Shown: one piece after another, positions 25,656-34,096 of the stretch | Layout of the letters: each line of letters opens with the position of its first letter | How positions within the stretch are numbered: position 1 is the stretch's first letter | Source of the DNA: Bacteroidales bacterium | Lineage (GTDB): Bacteria; Bacteroidota; Bacteroidia; Bacteroidales; Bacteroidaceae | Direction: 5' to 3' | DNA: 64,000 nucleotides | NCBI GenBank assembly: GCA_004557035.1 | Contig: SFFB01000002.1 | Coordinates: 1-64,000, forward strand | Notes under the pieces: model-generated | What the model was told of the DNA's origin: nothing | The model's input: the letters and a program-made list of their open reading frames with translations, nothing else | The model's database searches: none | Translations under genes and position numbers: made by a program

Positions 25656-26174
25656 ATGACCCGAGAAGAAATTGTCATCAACCACCTCCGTGCCCACCAC
25701 ATCCCCTTCACCCTCTACCACCACCCCGAAGGCGACACCATCGAAGAGGCCCGCCGCTGGTGGCGCGACGACGGGAGCGTGCACTGCAAAAACCTGTTTT
25801 TCCGCAACCACAAGGGCAATCGCCACTATCTGGTTTGCTTCCCCGCCCACCTCACCCTCGACATCCACCATCTCGAGGCCACGCTCCGGGCCTCTCTCCT
25901 CCGGCAGGGTCTGCCCTCATGCGGCAAACTCTCTTTTGCCTCTGCCGAGCGCATGGAGCGTCTTTTGGGCCTGCTTCCGGGCAGTGTGTCGCCCTTTGGC
26001 CTCATCAACGACTCCGGCGGCGAAGTGCACCTCCTGCTCGACGAAAGGTTGCGCCAAGCCGACGCCCTGTCGTTCCATCCCAACGACAGCCGCGGCACGG
26101 TGGTCATCGCCCGCACCGACTTCGAGCGCTACCTCACCACCGTGCGCAGCACCCACGAATACATCCGGCTATAA
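25656..26174 (+). CDS. ProX/YbaK-type aminoacyl-tRNA editing domain protein
   Basis: A 172-residue free-standing INS-like editing domain. The stretch HCKNLFFRNHKGNRHYLVCFP holds the conserved Lys, and GSVSPFGLINDSGGEVHLLLDERL is the GxxSPFGL signature of prolyl-tRNA synthetase-associated proteins (ProXp-ala/PrdX), which deacylate mischarged Ala-tRNA(Pro). The ATG has normal spacing after an intergenic gap of 104 bases from the dehydrogenase. Confidence 0.88.
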   Translation: MTREEIVINHLRAHHIPFTLYHHPEGDTIEEARRWWRDDGSVHCKNLFFRNHKGNRHYLVCFPAHLTLDIHHLEATLRASLLRQGLPSCGKLSFASAERMERLLGLLPGSVSPFGLINDSGGEVHLLLDERLRQADALSFHPNDSRGTVVIARTDFERYLTTVRSTHEYIRL

Positions 26175-26269
26175 CCCGTCTCTTGACGTTTTCTTTTGAG
26201 CAAACGCCCCCGTCCCCGTTCCAGCCATCATCGGGAGCTATCGGTCGGAGAGTCTTCCCCGCCAAAGTG

Positions 26270-26385
26270 TGACGGAATGTGACCGAAGCGTCCAATCACA
26301 GCAAATCGCTGAGAGTCAGCGCATATAAGGCCGCGTGACCAGGTGATTGGAGAAAAGGGCAAAACTAACGTTATAGGGATATTGG
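26270..26385. repeat. CAATCAC/GTGATTG repeat, copy 1
   Basis: CCAATCAC (about 26291) and GTGATTGG (about 26342) form inverted ends around GCGTGAC and are followed by AGAAAAGGGCAAAA. A diverged copy lies at about 61530-61650 with the same order of blocks (TCAATCACAGCAA, GCGTGACTG, GTGATTGGGAAAAAGGG). Confidence 0.55.
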
Positions 26386-26406
26386 GGGCAAGGGGGGATT
26401 ACACTG

Positions 26407-27230
26407 TTGATGTAAATGCAAAGTTCAAAGATTGGCGTATTCCTTGGTCGCATCGAAACAAGGGCAGTCTTGGCGGCAAAATTGCGGTGTCCGCAGATTT
26501 TGGCTTTCGGCCATTTCAGTGGCTGCTTTCGGCATAGGAGGTAGTCATATCTTATATAAGATACGAAAATTTGAACCAATCCGAAGTAACGGCCAATTCT
26601 TCTCGGCCTTTATTCTCAGCGCCCCGTTATTTTTTTCGTACGTCCTTATGGCACGTTCGAAGGCCCACAAGTGCCGTATTTTCAGGCCTTATGGCCCAAT
26701 TGACGACCATAAGGACGGCCGCTCAAAGTTTGAACTTTTGAACTTTGAACTTTTGAACTTTCATATTTTTCAAACGAAACAAAAACAAAGAATAATAAGT
26801 AATATATTATATATCATATACTTATATAGCTTCCTTTTATTTTGCATATTCAGTTCAAAAGTTCAAAGTTCAAAAGTTCAAAAACTTCGATTTTACTAAC
26901 AGAGGTTAAAGAGAGCGTTAAAAACCGTGCTTTTATGCCTCGTGGCCGGCATCATCCTCAGCTTTTTGGGTTTTCTCCATCCGCCCGCAGGCGAAATTTC
27001 TTCATGTGTGCTCTATTTCTTCAATGAGTGTTTGATATATAGCGGTGCCTTCTTCAGCGTGAAACGCCACATCAAAACGTATTGCAGAAATGCGAGAAAA
27101 GAGATTAGCTTTTGTATTTGCTTCCGTGCCCGGAGATTATACTCAAAAATGGCGATTTTTGGGAAGTATCGGTGGTTTAGTTCTCAAAATCGGGGATTTT
27201 GTGAACTTGTGAACTTTTCATTTACATCAA
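26407..27230. repeat. 824-bp segment bounded by 20-bp inverted repeats
   Basis: TTGATGTAAATGCAAAGTTC (26407-26426) is matched 19/20 by the complement of GAACTTTTCATTTACATCAA (27211-27230). Inside lie a palindrome TATCTTATATAAGATA (about 26549), a CGTCCTTATGG...CCATAAGGACG pair (26641-26717), and a perfect 31-bp inverted repeat of GAACTTT units (26729-26759 with 26852-26882) around a 92-base AT-rich loop. No transposase and no target duplication is visible. Confidence 0.55.
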
Positions 27231-27355
27231 GGCAAGAGGCAGGCGGCTTCTGTCTTTTTCATTCCTCAATCCCTCCCCGGCATATACACAAAAAGAAAAC
27301 CTGCGAACTTGCGTTCACAGGTCTCTGTTCTCTCATGTCACGTCTTGATGCGTGA
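26927..27355 (+). CDS. Doubtful small membrane protein, possibly decayed
   Basis: The frame starts with GTG and its first 45 residues (LLCLVAGIILSFLGFLHPPAGEI, then CVLYFFNECLIYSGAFFSV) look like two membrane helices around a PPxGEI turn, resembling short holin-like Bacteroidota proteins that I recall near HU-like genes. The remaining 95 residues look like translated non-coding sequence, so the real product may stop early or be truncated by a frameshift. No good ATG or promoter precedes it. Confidence 0.3.
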   Translation: MLLCLVAGIILSFLGFLHPPAGEISSCVLYFFNECLIYSGAFFSVKRHIKTYCRNARKEISFCICFRARRLYSKMAIFGKYRWFSSQNRGFCELVNFSFTSRQEAGGFCLFHSSIPPRHIHKKKTCELAFTGLCSLMSRLDA

Positions 27356-27375
27356 CCATGTTTGTAGCTTGGCGA

Positions 27376-27576
27376 TTAGGCCTGAGCGGCAGAGTCAGCA
27401 GCAGCGGGAGCTACGCTGTCAGCAGCAACAGTGTCTACAACGGCAGAGTCAGCAGCAGCAGAGTCAGCAGCAGCAGAGTCGATGCTGTCGTTAGCGGCAC
27501 CAGCCTTGTCAGAACCACCGCAAGAAGCGAAAGAAATAGCAGCCATAGCTACGAACATGAAAACTAACTTTTTCAT
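27376..27576 (-). CDS. Small repeat lipoprotein (66 aa)
   Basis: MKKLVFMFVAMAAISFASC is a lipoprotein signal ending before C19. The mature part is almost only Ala, Asp, Ser and Val, built on AADSAAADSA repeats encoded by near-identical 12-base units (27388-27480), so length may vary between strains. Such short acidic lipoproteins are common in Bacteroides/Prevotella; no function is known to me. Convergent/neighbouring genes give no clue. Confidence 0.8.
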   Translation of the reverse strand: MKKLVFMFVAMAAISFASCGGSDKAGAANDSIDSAAADSAAADSAVVDTVAADSVAPAAADSAAQA

Positions 27577-27628
27577 TGTGTTGTGAAGTTTTTTAGTTAA
27601 ACAATCAATTGCTTTATTAAAACGAGGG

Positions 27629-27660
27629 CAAAGGTAGAGAGCTTTTCGACATAGGGCAAG
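27629..27660 (-). promoter_or_regulatory. Promoter of the small lipoprotein gene
   Basis: Minus-strand TACCTTTG (27629-27636) with CTTG 20 bases upstream (27657-27660), giving a leader of about 45 bases. The rest of 27661-27858 shows no gene. Confidence 0.6.
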
Positions 27661-27858
27661 AGAGGGTGGGCGTTTTCTTTACAGAGAATACATTATTTAA
27701 CTTTATAATGCGTATTTTGTTCTCTCTGATGAGCAATTTTGAGGTGTTTGTGGCCTCATTTTGCCCTATCGGCGGGTTATGGCTATTATTTTTTAACATT
27801 CGGATCTCGGCTTCCGGCAAGGCTCCCAAGCGGCATGCGGCGGCTCGGCGGCGGTTTG

Positions 27859-27890
27859 TTTCGCCACGTGGCGAGTTTGTCGTAATTTTG
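27859..27890 (+). promoter_or_regulatory. Promoter of mtaB
   Basis: TTTC (27859-27862), 20 bases, TAATTTTG (27883-27890), about 40 bases before the mtaB start. Confidence 0.6.
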
Positions 27891-27937
27891 CAGTCAAAAC
27901 AATACGGGCCGTATGGCTTTGACTCCTTTATTTGACT

Positions 27938-29305
27938 ATGACTGACATTGCTCTGCAGGGTGCCCCCGGGGCGCCTATATATAATAATATGTGTGCGGCC
28001 TTCGTCACGCTGGGCTGCAAACTGAACTTTGCCGAAACGTCTTCGCTGCGCGACGCGATGGCCCGAGAGGGCATACGTGTGGCCGAGGAGGGCGAAAAGG
28101 CAGACATTTGCGTGGTCAACACTTGCTCAGTGACAGACGTGGCCGACAAGAAGTGCCGGCAGGCCATTCGCCGGCTGACGCGCGAAAACCCGGGGGCCTT
28201 CGTGGTGGTGGTGGGATGTTACGCCCAACTTCAACCCGAAGAGATTGCGGCCTTTGAGGGCGTGGACCTCGTGGTGGGGATGCAGCACAAGGGCGAAATC
28301 GTGCGCCTCATTGCCGAACGCCTGGAGGCGAAAAAGTCTTTGGGCGATGGCGGCGCATGCCACGAGGCCATTGCCGTGCCTACGAAAGAAATCACGACTT
28401 TCGTACCTTCGTGCTCGAGGGGCGACCGCACACGGTGGTTTTTGAAAGTGCAAGACGGCTGCAACTACTACTGCACCTATTGCACCATACCCATTGCCCG
28501 CGGTCGCTCGCGCAACGGCTCGATTGCGTCGATGGTGGCGCAGGCCGAAGAAGTGGCGGCCCAGGGCGGACGGGAGATTGTCTTGACGGGAGTGAACATC
28601 GGCGACTTCGGACGCTCCACGGGTGAGACGTTCACCCAGCTGGTCGAGGCACTCGACGGCGTGAGCGGCATTGAGCGCTTTCGCATTTCAAGCATAGAGC
28701 CCAACCTGCTGACGGACGATATCATCGCGCTGTGTGCGCGCAGTCGCTCGTTTATGCCCCACTTCCACATCCCCCTGCAAAGCGGCTCCGATACGGTGTT
28801 GCGGTTGATGCACCGCCACTACGACACGGCGCTCTTCGCACGGAAGATTGACGAAATCAAACGGGTGATGCCCGACGCTTTCATCGGCGTGGACGTCATC
28901 GTGGGCACAAGGGGCGAGACCGACGAGTTCTTTGAAGAGACTTACCGCTTCATTGAGGGGCTCGACATCTCCGCGTTGCACGTGTTCAGCTATTCGGAAC
29001 GGCCGGGGACGAAGGCGCTCGAAATACCCTATGTGGTGGACGCCGAAACCCGCCACAAGCGCAGTAACCGCCTCATCGCACTCTCGGAGGCCAAGCACAG
29101 GGCTTTTTATGAGCGGTATATGGGCACAGTGCGCCCGGTGCTTTGGGAACACGGCAAAGACGGCGAACCTCTCCACGGCTTCACCGACAACTATATCCGC
29201 GTAGTGGCCACGCCCGAAACGCCTTGTGCAGACAACACGATAGGCCGTGTGCGACTGGGCGGTTTTGCCGCAGACGGCGAATGTCTGCTGGCTCTGCCCG
29301 AGTGA
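27938..29305 (+). CDS. mtaB: tRNA (N6-threonylcarbamoyladenosine-C2)-methylthiotransferase MtaB
   Basis: From ATG 27938 the protein is 455 residues. The N-terminal UPF0004 domain has its three cluster cysteines (TLGCKLN, VNTCSVT, VGCYAQ); the radical SAM domain has CNYYCTYCTIPIARG near residue 175; a TRAM-like C-terminus follows. The GCKLN signature marks MtaB rather than MiaB or RimO. It methylthiolates t6A37 to ms2t6A in tRNAs. A TTG two codons upstream is a weaker start. Two genes follow in the same direction. Confidence 0.93.
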   Translation: MTDIALQGAPGAPIYNNMCAAFVTLGCKLNFAETSSLRDAMAREGIRVAEEGEKADICVVNTCSVTDVADKKCRQAIRRLTRENPGAFVVVVGCYAQLQPEEIAAFEGVDLVVGMQHKGEIVRLIAERLEAKKSLGDGGACHEAIAVPTKEITTFVPSCSRGDRTRWFLKVQDGCNYYCTYCTIPIARGRSRNGSIASMVAQAEEVAAQGGREIVLTGVNIGDFGRSTGETFTQLVEALDGVSGIERFRISSIEPNLLTDDIIALCARSRSFMPHFHIPLQSGSDTVLRLMHRHYDTALFARKIDEIKRVMPDAFIGVDVIVGTRGETDEFFEETYRFIEGLDISALHVFSYSERPGTKALEIPYVVDAETRHKRSNRLIALSEAKHRAFYERYMGTVRPVLWEHGKDGEPLHGFTDNYIRVVATPETPCADNTIGRVRLGGFAADGECLLALPE

Positions 29306-29381
29306 AAAGGCCGCTCAATACAATCTCTACCCCTCTCAACTCTCATTACCCTTCTCAAATCTCCCTACCATTCGTAATAAT

Positions 29382-30425
29382 ATGACTACAAACAAACGCA
29401 CGGCCGTCGTCATCCTCAACTGGAACGGGGCCGACATGCTGAAGGCTTTTTTGCCGCAGGTGATTGCAGCCTGTGGCGAAGAGGGCGAAGTGATTGTGGC
29501 CGACAACGGCTCGACCGACCATTCACGCGAAATGATGGCCGAGGTCTTTCCCGACGTCAGACTAATTGCCTTGCCCGAAAATTATGGCTTTGCCGAAGGA
29601 TATAATCGGGCCTTGGCCGAGGTGGAGGCGGAGTTTTTCCTCCTGCTCAACTCTGACGTGGAGCCGGCACGGGGATGGCTGGGGCCGCTGCTGGCGTATA
29701 TGGACAAACACGAAGAGGCTGCCGCCTGTTGCCCGAAGTTGTTGAGCTACCGCGAGCGTGACCGGTTTGAATATGCCGGGGCTTCCGGCGGCTACATCGA
29801 CCGGCTGGGCTATCCGTTTTGCCGCGGCCGCATCTTTGGCGACGTGGAGGCCGACCGGGGGCAGTATGACGACACCGTATCGGTGTTCTGGGCTACCGGA
29901 GCGGCACTGATGATACGCCGCTCGGACTGGCTCAAAGCCGGCGGTCTCGACGGCCGCTTCTTTGCCCACCAAGAAGAGATTGACCTCTGCTGGCGGCTGC
30001 ACCGTATGGGGCGTGACGTGGTGTGTGTGCCGGCCTCAAAGGCATGGCACGTGGGCGGGGCTTCGCTCGAACAGGGCAACCCGCGCAAGACGTTCTTGAA
30101 TTTCCGCAACAATCTCATGATGCTCTACAAGAATTTGCCCGAGGGCGAACTGAAGGCCGTGATGCGCACACGGCGGTGGCTCGACGCACTGGCCCTGCTG
30201 CAGTTTGCATTGAAAGGCGACCTCAAAAACGCAGCTGCGGTGAGGAAGGCCCGAAAGGCTTTCAAGGCTATGCGTGAGGAACTGGGCGAAGACCGGAGGC
30301 GACTGGCGGCAGAGGCTGTGACCGACAACGTGACCGGCCGCTTGCCCATCAACCTGCTGGTGGCTTATCATCTGAAACGCCGCAAGACTTTTTCGGCAAT
30401 CGTCGATTATCTCTCATCCCATTAA
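29382..30425 (+). CDS. Family 2 glycosyltransferase (rhamnosyltransferase-like)
   Basis: A 347-residue GT-A protein starting MTTNKRTAVVILNWNGADML. NGSTDHSREMMAEV, FLLLNSDVEPARGWL (DxD-like nucleotide-sugar/metal site), WATGAALMIRR and FFAHQEEIDLCWRL are typical of the WbbL-like group that adds a sugar to a growing polysaccharide. There is no transmembrane segment, so it would act at the inner face of the membrane. The ATG at 29382 follows the mtaB stop by 76 bases; sugar and acceptor are unknown. Confidence 0.9.
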   Translation: MTTNKRTAVVILNWNGADMLKAFLPQVIAACGEEGEVIVADNGSTDHSREMMAEVFPDVRLIALPENYGFAEGYNRALAEVEAEFFLLLNSDVEPARGWLGPLLAYMDKHEEAAACCPKLLSYRERDRFEYAGASGGYIDRLGYPFCRGRIFGDVEADRGQYDDTVSVFWATGAALMIRRSDWLKAGGLDGRFFAHQEEIDLCWRLHRMGRDVVCVPASKAWHVGGASLEQGNPRKTFLNFRNNLMMLYKNLPEGELKAVMRTRRWLDALALLQFALKGDLKNAAAVRKARKAFKAMREELGEDRRRLAAEAVTDNVTGRLPINLLVAYHLKRRKTFSAIVDYLSSH

Positions 30426-30437
30426 ACCCTCCCCCTC

Positions 30438-31139
30438 ATGGCTGCTCTCTATCTCATCCCCGTCACCTTGGGCGACACGCCGCACGACCGCGTGTTGCCG
30501 GCATACAACAAGCAGATCATTCTCTCGCTGCGTCATTTCATCGTTGAAGACATCCGTTCGGCACGCCGTTTCCTCAAGGCCGTGGACCGCTCGATAGACA
30601 TCGACTCTCTGACGTTCTACACCATTGGCAAACACGCCGACCGCGCTGAGTTTGGGCGCTATCTCGCCCCCTTGCGCCGCGGCGAGTCGATGGGTGTGAT
30701 TAGCGAAGCAGGCTGTCCGGCTGTGGCTGACCCGGGTGCCGACGTGGTGGCAACGGCCCAAAAGGAGGGGCTCGAGGTGGTGCCGCTGGTAGGCCCGTCG
30801 TCGATATTGTTGGCGGTGATGGCTTCGGGCTTCAACGGTCAGAGTTTTGCCTTCAACGGCTATCTGCCCATCGACGCCAAAGACCGCGCCCGTGCCATCA
30901 ATCGGCTCGAGGCCCGTGCCCGCTCGGAGCGTCAGACACAGATTTTCATCGAAACACCCTATCGCAACGCCCGTCTCTTTGCCGACTTCCTCAACACTTT
31001 GGGCGCCCACACGCATCTCTGTGTGGCGGCAGGGCTCACGACCGAGGCCGAGTTTGTCTGCACCCGCACCGTCGCCGAATGGCGCAAAACAGGGCTGCCC
31101 GATTTGGCCAAAACGCCTGCCGTGTTTTTGATTTATTGA
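30438..31139 (+). CDS. RsmI-like SAM-dependent methyltransferase (tetrapyrrole methylase fold)
   Basis: A 233-residue protein beginning MAALYLIPVTLGDTPHDRVLP and containing ISEAGCPAVADPGADVV and LVGPSSILLAVMASGFNGQSFAFNGYLP, the signature of the RsmI (16S rRNA C1402 2'-O-methyltransferase) branch. It is shorter than E. coli RsmI and belongs to the second, Bacteroidota-type subgroup, so its exact target is uncertain. It starts 12 bases after the glycosyltransferase stop. Confidence 0.85.
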   Translation: MAALYLIPVTLGDTPHDRVLPAYNKQIILSLRHFIVEDIRSARRFLKAVDRSIDIDSLTFYTIGKHADRAEFGRYLAPLRRGESMGVISEAGCPAVADPGADVVATAQKEGLEVVPLVGPSSILLAVMASGFNGQSFAFNGYLPIDAKDRARAINRLEARARSERQTQIFIETPYRNARLFADFLNTLGAHTHLCVAAGLTTEAEFVCTRTVAEWRKTGLPDLAKTPAVFLIY

Positions 31140-31263
31140 AAAAGACAAAGAGTCTAAGAGACTAAAATACCAAGAGACTAAAAAAACAAGAGACTAAAAG
31201 TTTGAGCGGCGCGGCCACTTTCTTTTAGTCTCTTGATCTTTTTTATCTCTTCGTCTTTTATTC
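31140..31263. terminator. AG/CT-arm bidirectional terminator
   Basis: Between convergent genes, repeats of AAGAGACTAAAA-type units on the left are complementary to TTTTAGTCTCTTGATC-type units on the right, around a core AGCGGCGCGGCCACTTTCT. The long imperfect hairpin with terminal T-rich arms should stop transcription from both sides. Similar arms occur at five other intergenic sites. Confidence 0.6.
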
Positions 31264-32274
31264 CTATCGCAACGACTCTGTGAGGAGTTTGATTTCGATG
31301 GTCGGCGATATGCGCTCGTAGAGGATGTTGTAGACCGCGTCGAGAATGGGCATGTTGACGCGGAAATGGCGGTTGATGTCTTTCATACATTTTGTGCCGA
31401 AGAAGCCTTCGGCAATCATCTCCATCTCTATTTGTGCCGACTTGACGGAATAGCCGCGGCCAATCATGGTGCCAAACACGCGGTTGCGGGAGAAGTTGGA
31501 GTAGCTCGTCACCAAGAGGTCGCCAAGATAGACCGAGTCGTAGACGTTGCGCTCTATGGGATAGACGGCGCGGAGGAAACGGTTCATCTCTTGCACGGCG
31601 TTGGCCACCAGCACGCTCTGGAAGTTGTCGCCATATTTCAAGCCGTTGCAGATGCCCGAAGCAATGGCGTAGACATTCTTCAAAACCGAACCGAACTCTA
31701 TGCCAATGACGTCGCCCGAGGTCTTGGTCTTGACATAGTCGCTCGTAATCATGTCGGCAAAGGCTTTGGCCTTAGCCTCGTCGGTGCAGCCCACGGTGAG
31801 ATAGGTGAGACGGCCCAGGGCCACCTCTTCGGCATGGCTCGGTCCGCCGAGCACGGCGAGATTGTCGTCGGGAACATTGTAGACCTGACGGAAATATTCC
31901 GAGCAAATCAGGTTTTCGTCGGGCACGATGCCCTTGATGGCCGTGACGATAAACTTGTTGTGTATCTTCTCCTTGAGCTTGCGCAGGTGGTTTTTGAGAT
32001 AGGGCGAAGGGGTGACGAAGATGAGCGTATCGGCGGCGCGGACCACTTCGTTGATGTCTGACGAAAAAGTGATGCGGTCTATGTCGAACCTCACGCTGGT
32101 GAGATAGGAGGGGTTGTGCTCAAGCCGCTTGAAATCTTCGATGGTTTCGGGCTTGCGCATATACCAGTAGATGTGCTCCACGCGCTCGAGCACAATCTTG
32201 GCAATGGCTGTGGCCCAACTGCCGCCACCCATGATGGCGACGCTGGCCTTGATATAGTTTTTCCCTCCGTTCAT
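31264..32274 (-). CDS. gpsA: Glycerol-3-phosphate dehydrogenase [NAD(P)+]
   Basis: A 336-residue cytoplasmic enzyme with the NAD-binding GGGSWATAIAKI, the family motif VLGGPSHAEEVALG, and the catalytic Lys region GIEFGSVLKNVYAIASGICNGLKYGDN. It makes sn-glycerol 3-phosphate from dihydroxyacetone phosphate for phospholipid synthesis. It begins 15 bases after the lysS stop and is cotranscribed with it. Confidence 0.96.
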   Translation of the reverse strand: MNGGKNYIKASVAIMGGGSWATAIAKIVLERVEHIYWYMRKPETIEDFKRLEHNPSYLTSVRFDIDRITFSSDINEVVRAADTLIFVTPSPYLKNHLRKLKEKIHNKFIVTAIKGIVPDENLICSEYFRQVYNVPDDNLAVLGGPSHAEEVALGRLTYLTVGCTDEAKAKAFADMITSDYVKTKTSGDVIGIEFGSVLKNVYAIASGICNGLKYGDNFQSVLVANAVQEMNRFLRAVYPIERNVYDSVYLGDLLVTSYSNFSRNRVFGTMIGRGYSVKSAQIEMEMIAEGFFGTKCMKDINRHFRVNMPILDAVYNILYERISPTIEIKLLTESLR

Positions 32275-32289
32275 AGCGAGAGTCGGGAC

Positions 32290-34020
32290 TTAGGCTTTTG
32301 CTTGAATGTTCCAGCCGGCAATGTCTTGCACACTGGGCTTGACCGTCTCGAGCTTGTATTTCTTGATGATGTCACCAATCTGTTGCTGGATTTTCTGCGG
32401 ATTGGCGCCTTCGAGGTCGGCCACGGTGTTGTAGCCGGCTTTTTGGAGCAAGGGCACAAGTTCTTCGGGGATGCCCAGGGCGGTGTAGGCCGAGGCGGCA
32501 TCGCGCGGAGCTTTTTTCTCGGGGCGCATCTGGGGGAAGAGCAATACTTCCTGTATCTGCGTCTGGCCGGTCATGAGCATGGTGAGGCGGTCAATGCCGA
32601 TGCCGATGCCCGAAGTGGGCGGCATGCCGTATTGGAGGGCACGCAAGAAGTCGGCGTCGATGAACATGGCTTCGTCGTCGCCTTTTTCCGACAGGCGAAG
32701 CTGTTCCTGGAAGCGCTCTTCCTGGTCGATGGGGTCGTTGAGCTCGGAATAGGCATTGGCCAACTCCTTGCCGTTCACCATCAGTTCAAAACGCTCGGTG
32801 AGTCCGGGATTGGTGCGGTGTTTCTTGGTCAGCGGAGACATCTCGACGGGATAGTCGGTGATGAATGTGGGCTGTATGTAGGTGCCTTCACAATAGGCGC
32901 CAAAGAGTTCGTCGATGAGTTTGCCCTTGCCCATGGTCTCGTCGATTTCGACGTCGAGTTTCTGGCATATCTCACGGATTTCGTCTTCAGTCTTTCCGTC
33001 GAGGTCGTAGCCGGTCTTTTCCTTGATGGCCTCAAGGATGGGCAGGCGGCGGAAGGGGGCTTTGAAACTGATGGTCTGCCCGTCGACGACACTCTCTGTC
33101 GTACCGTTGACTGCCAGGCAGATGCGCTCGAGCAGGCGCTCGGTGAACTGCATCATCCAGTTGTAGTCTTTGTAGGGCACGTAGAGTTCCATGCAGGTGA
33201 ACTCAGGGTTGTGGCTCTTGTCCATACCCTCGTTGCGGAAGTTCTTGCCGATTTCATACACCCCCTCAAAGCCGCCCACGATGAGGCGTTTGAGATAGAG
33301 CTCGGTGGCGATGCGCAGGTAGAGGTCTACGTCGAGCGAGTTGTGATGGGTGATGAAGGGGCGTGCGCTGGCACCTCCGGGGATGGGTTGCAGGATGGGG
33401 GTTTCGACCTCGGTGTAGCCGGCTTCGTCAAACACTTGGCGCATGGTCTTGATGACGAGGCTGCGTTTGAGGAAGATGTCTTTGACGCCGGGATTGACGA
33501 GTAGGTCGACGTAGCGGCGACGGTAGCGCAACTCGGGGTCGTTAAAGGCGTCGTAGGTGACACCGTCTTTTTCTTTCACCACAGGCAGGGGCTTGAGACT
33601 CTTGGCCAGCAGCGTCAGCTCGCGGGCGTGGATGGAGATCTCGCCGGTCTGTGTCTGGAAGACGAAGCCTCTGACGCCGATGAAGTCGCCCAGGTCGAGC
33701 AGCTTCTTGAAGACGCTGTTGTAGAGGGTTTTGTCTTCGCCGGGGCAGATGTCGTCGCGAGTGATGTACACTTGGATGCGGCCGCGCGAGTCAAGCAATT
33801 CGGCAAAACTGGCTTTGCCCATAATGCGGCGGCTCATGATGCGGCCGGCCACACAGACTTCGCGAGGCTCGGCCTCGGCGTTGAACGACTCTTTTATTTC
33901 GGTGGAATAAGCATCTACGGGAAACTCTGCAGCGGGATAAGGCTCAATGCCCATACGGCGCAATTCTTCGAGCGAGGCACGGCGGCAGATTTCCTGTTCA
34001 CTGAGTTCAAGTATGTTCAT
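32290..34020 (-). CDS. lysS: Lysyl-tRNA synthetase, class II
   Basis: The 576-residue protein has the N-terminal OB-fold anticodon domain (VCVAGRIMSRRIMGKASFAELLD) and the class II catalytic core with motif 2 (RNEGMDKSHNPEFTCMELY) and motif 3 (GIGIGIDRLTML). A C-terminal extension of about 65 residues after motif 3 (from about residue 510) is an HhH-like tail seen in Bacteroidota LysRS. A minus-strand TAATTTTG box at 34050-34057 is the likely -7 element, 30 bases before the ATG. Confidence 0.97.
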   Translation of the reverse strand: MNILELSEQEICRRASLEELRRMGIEPYPAAEFPVDAYSTEIKESFNAEAEPREVCVAGRIMSRRIMGKASFAELLDSRGRIQVYITRDDICPGEDKTLYNSVFKKLLDLGDFIGVRGFVFQTQTGEISIHARELTLLAKSLKPLPVVKEKDGVTYDAFNDPELRYRRRYVDLLVNPGVKDIFLKRSLVIKTMRQVFDEAGYTEVETPILQPIPGGASARPFITHHNSLDVDLYLRIATELYLKRLIVGGFEGVYEIGKNFRNEGMDKSHNPEFTCMELYVPYKDYNWMMQFTERLLERICLAVNGTTESVVDGQTISFKAPFRRLPILEAIKEKTGYDLDGKTEDEIREICQKLDVEIDETMGKGKLIDELFGAYCEGTYIQPTFITDYPVEMSPLTKKHRTNPGLTERFELMVNGKELANAYSELNDPIDQEERFQEQLRLSEKGDDEAMFIDADFLRALQYGMPPTSGIGIGIDRLTMLMTGQTQIQEVLLFPQMRPEKKAPRDAASAYTALGIPEELVPLLQKAGYNTVADLEGANPQKIQQQIGDIIKKYKLETVKPSVQDIAGWNIQAKA

Positions 34021-34096
34021 GCGTGTGTAGAAATTTCGAGGGTTTGGCGCAAAATTACAAAATTCGGTTGGTTTGGCGCCTTTTGTGGCTCACTAT

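Noticed and set aside
26720..26890. GAACTTT heptamer array considered as a CRISPR-like array
   Set aside because: Units are contiguous with no unique spacers, arranged as two inverted arms, and no cas genes are present.
32116..33504. 462-codon frame opposite lysS and gpsA
   Set aside because: Shadow frame over two well-identified genes; composition rich in Gly/Val/His without motifs.
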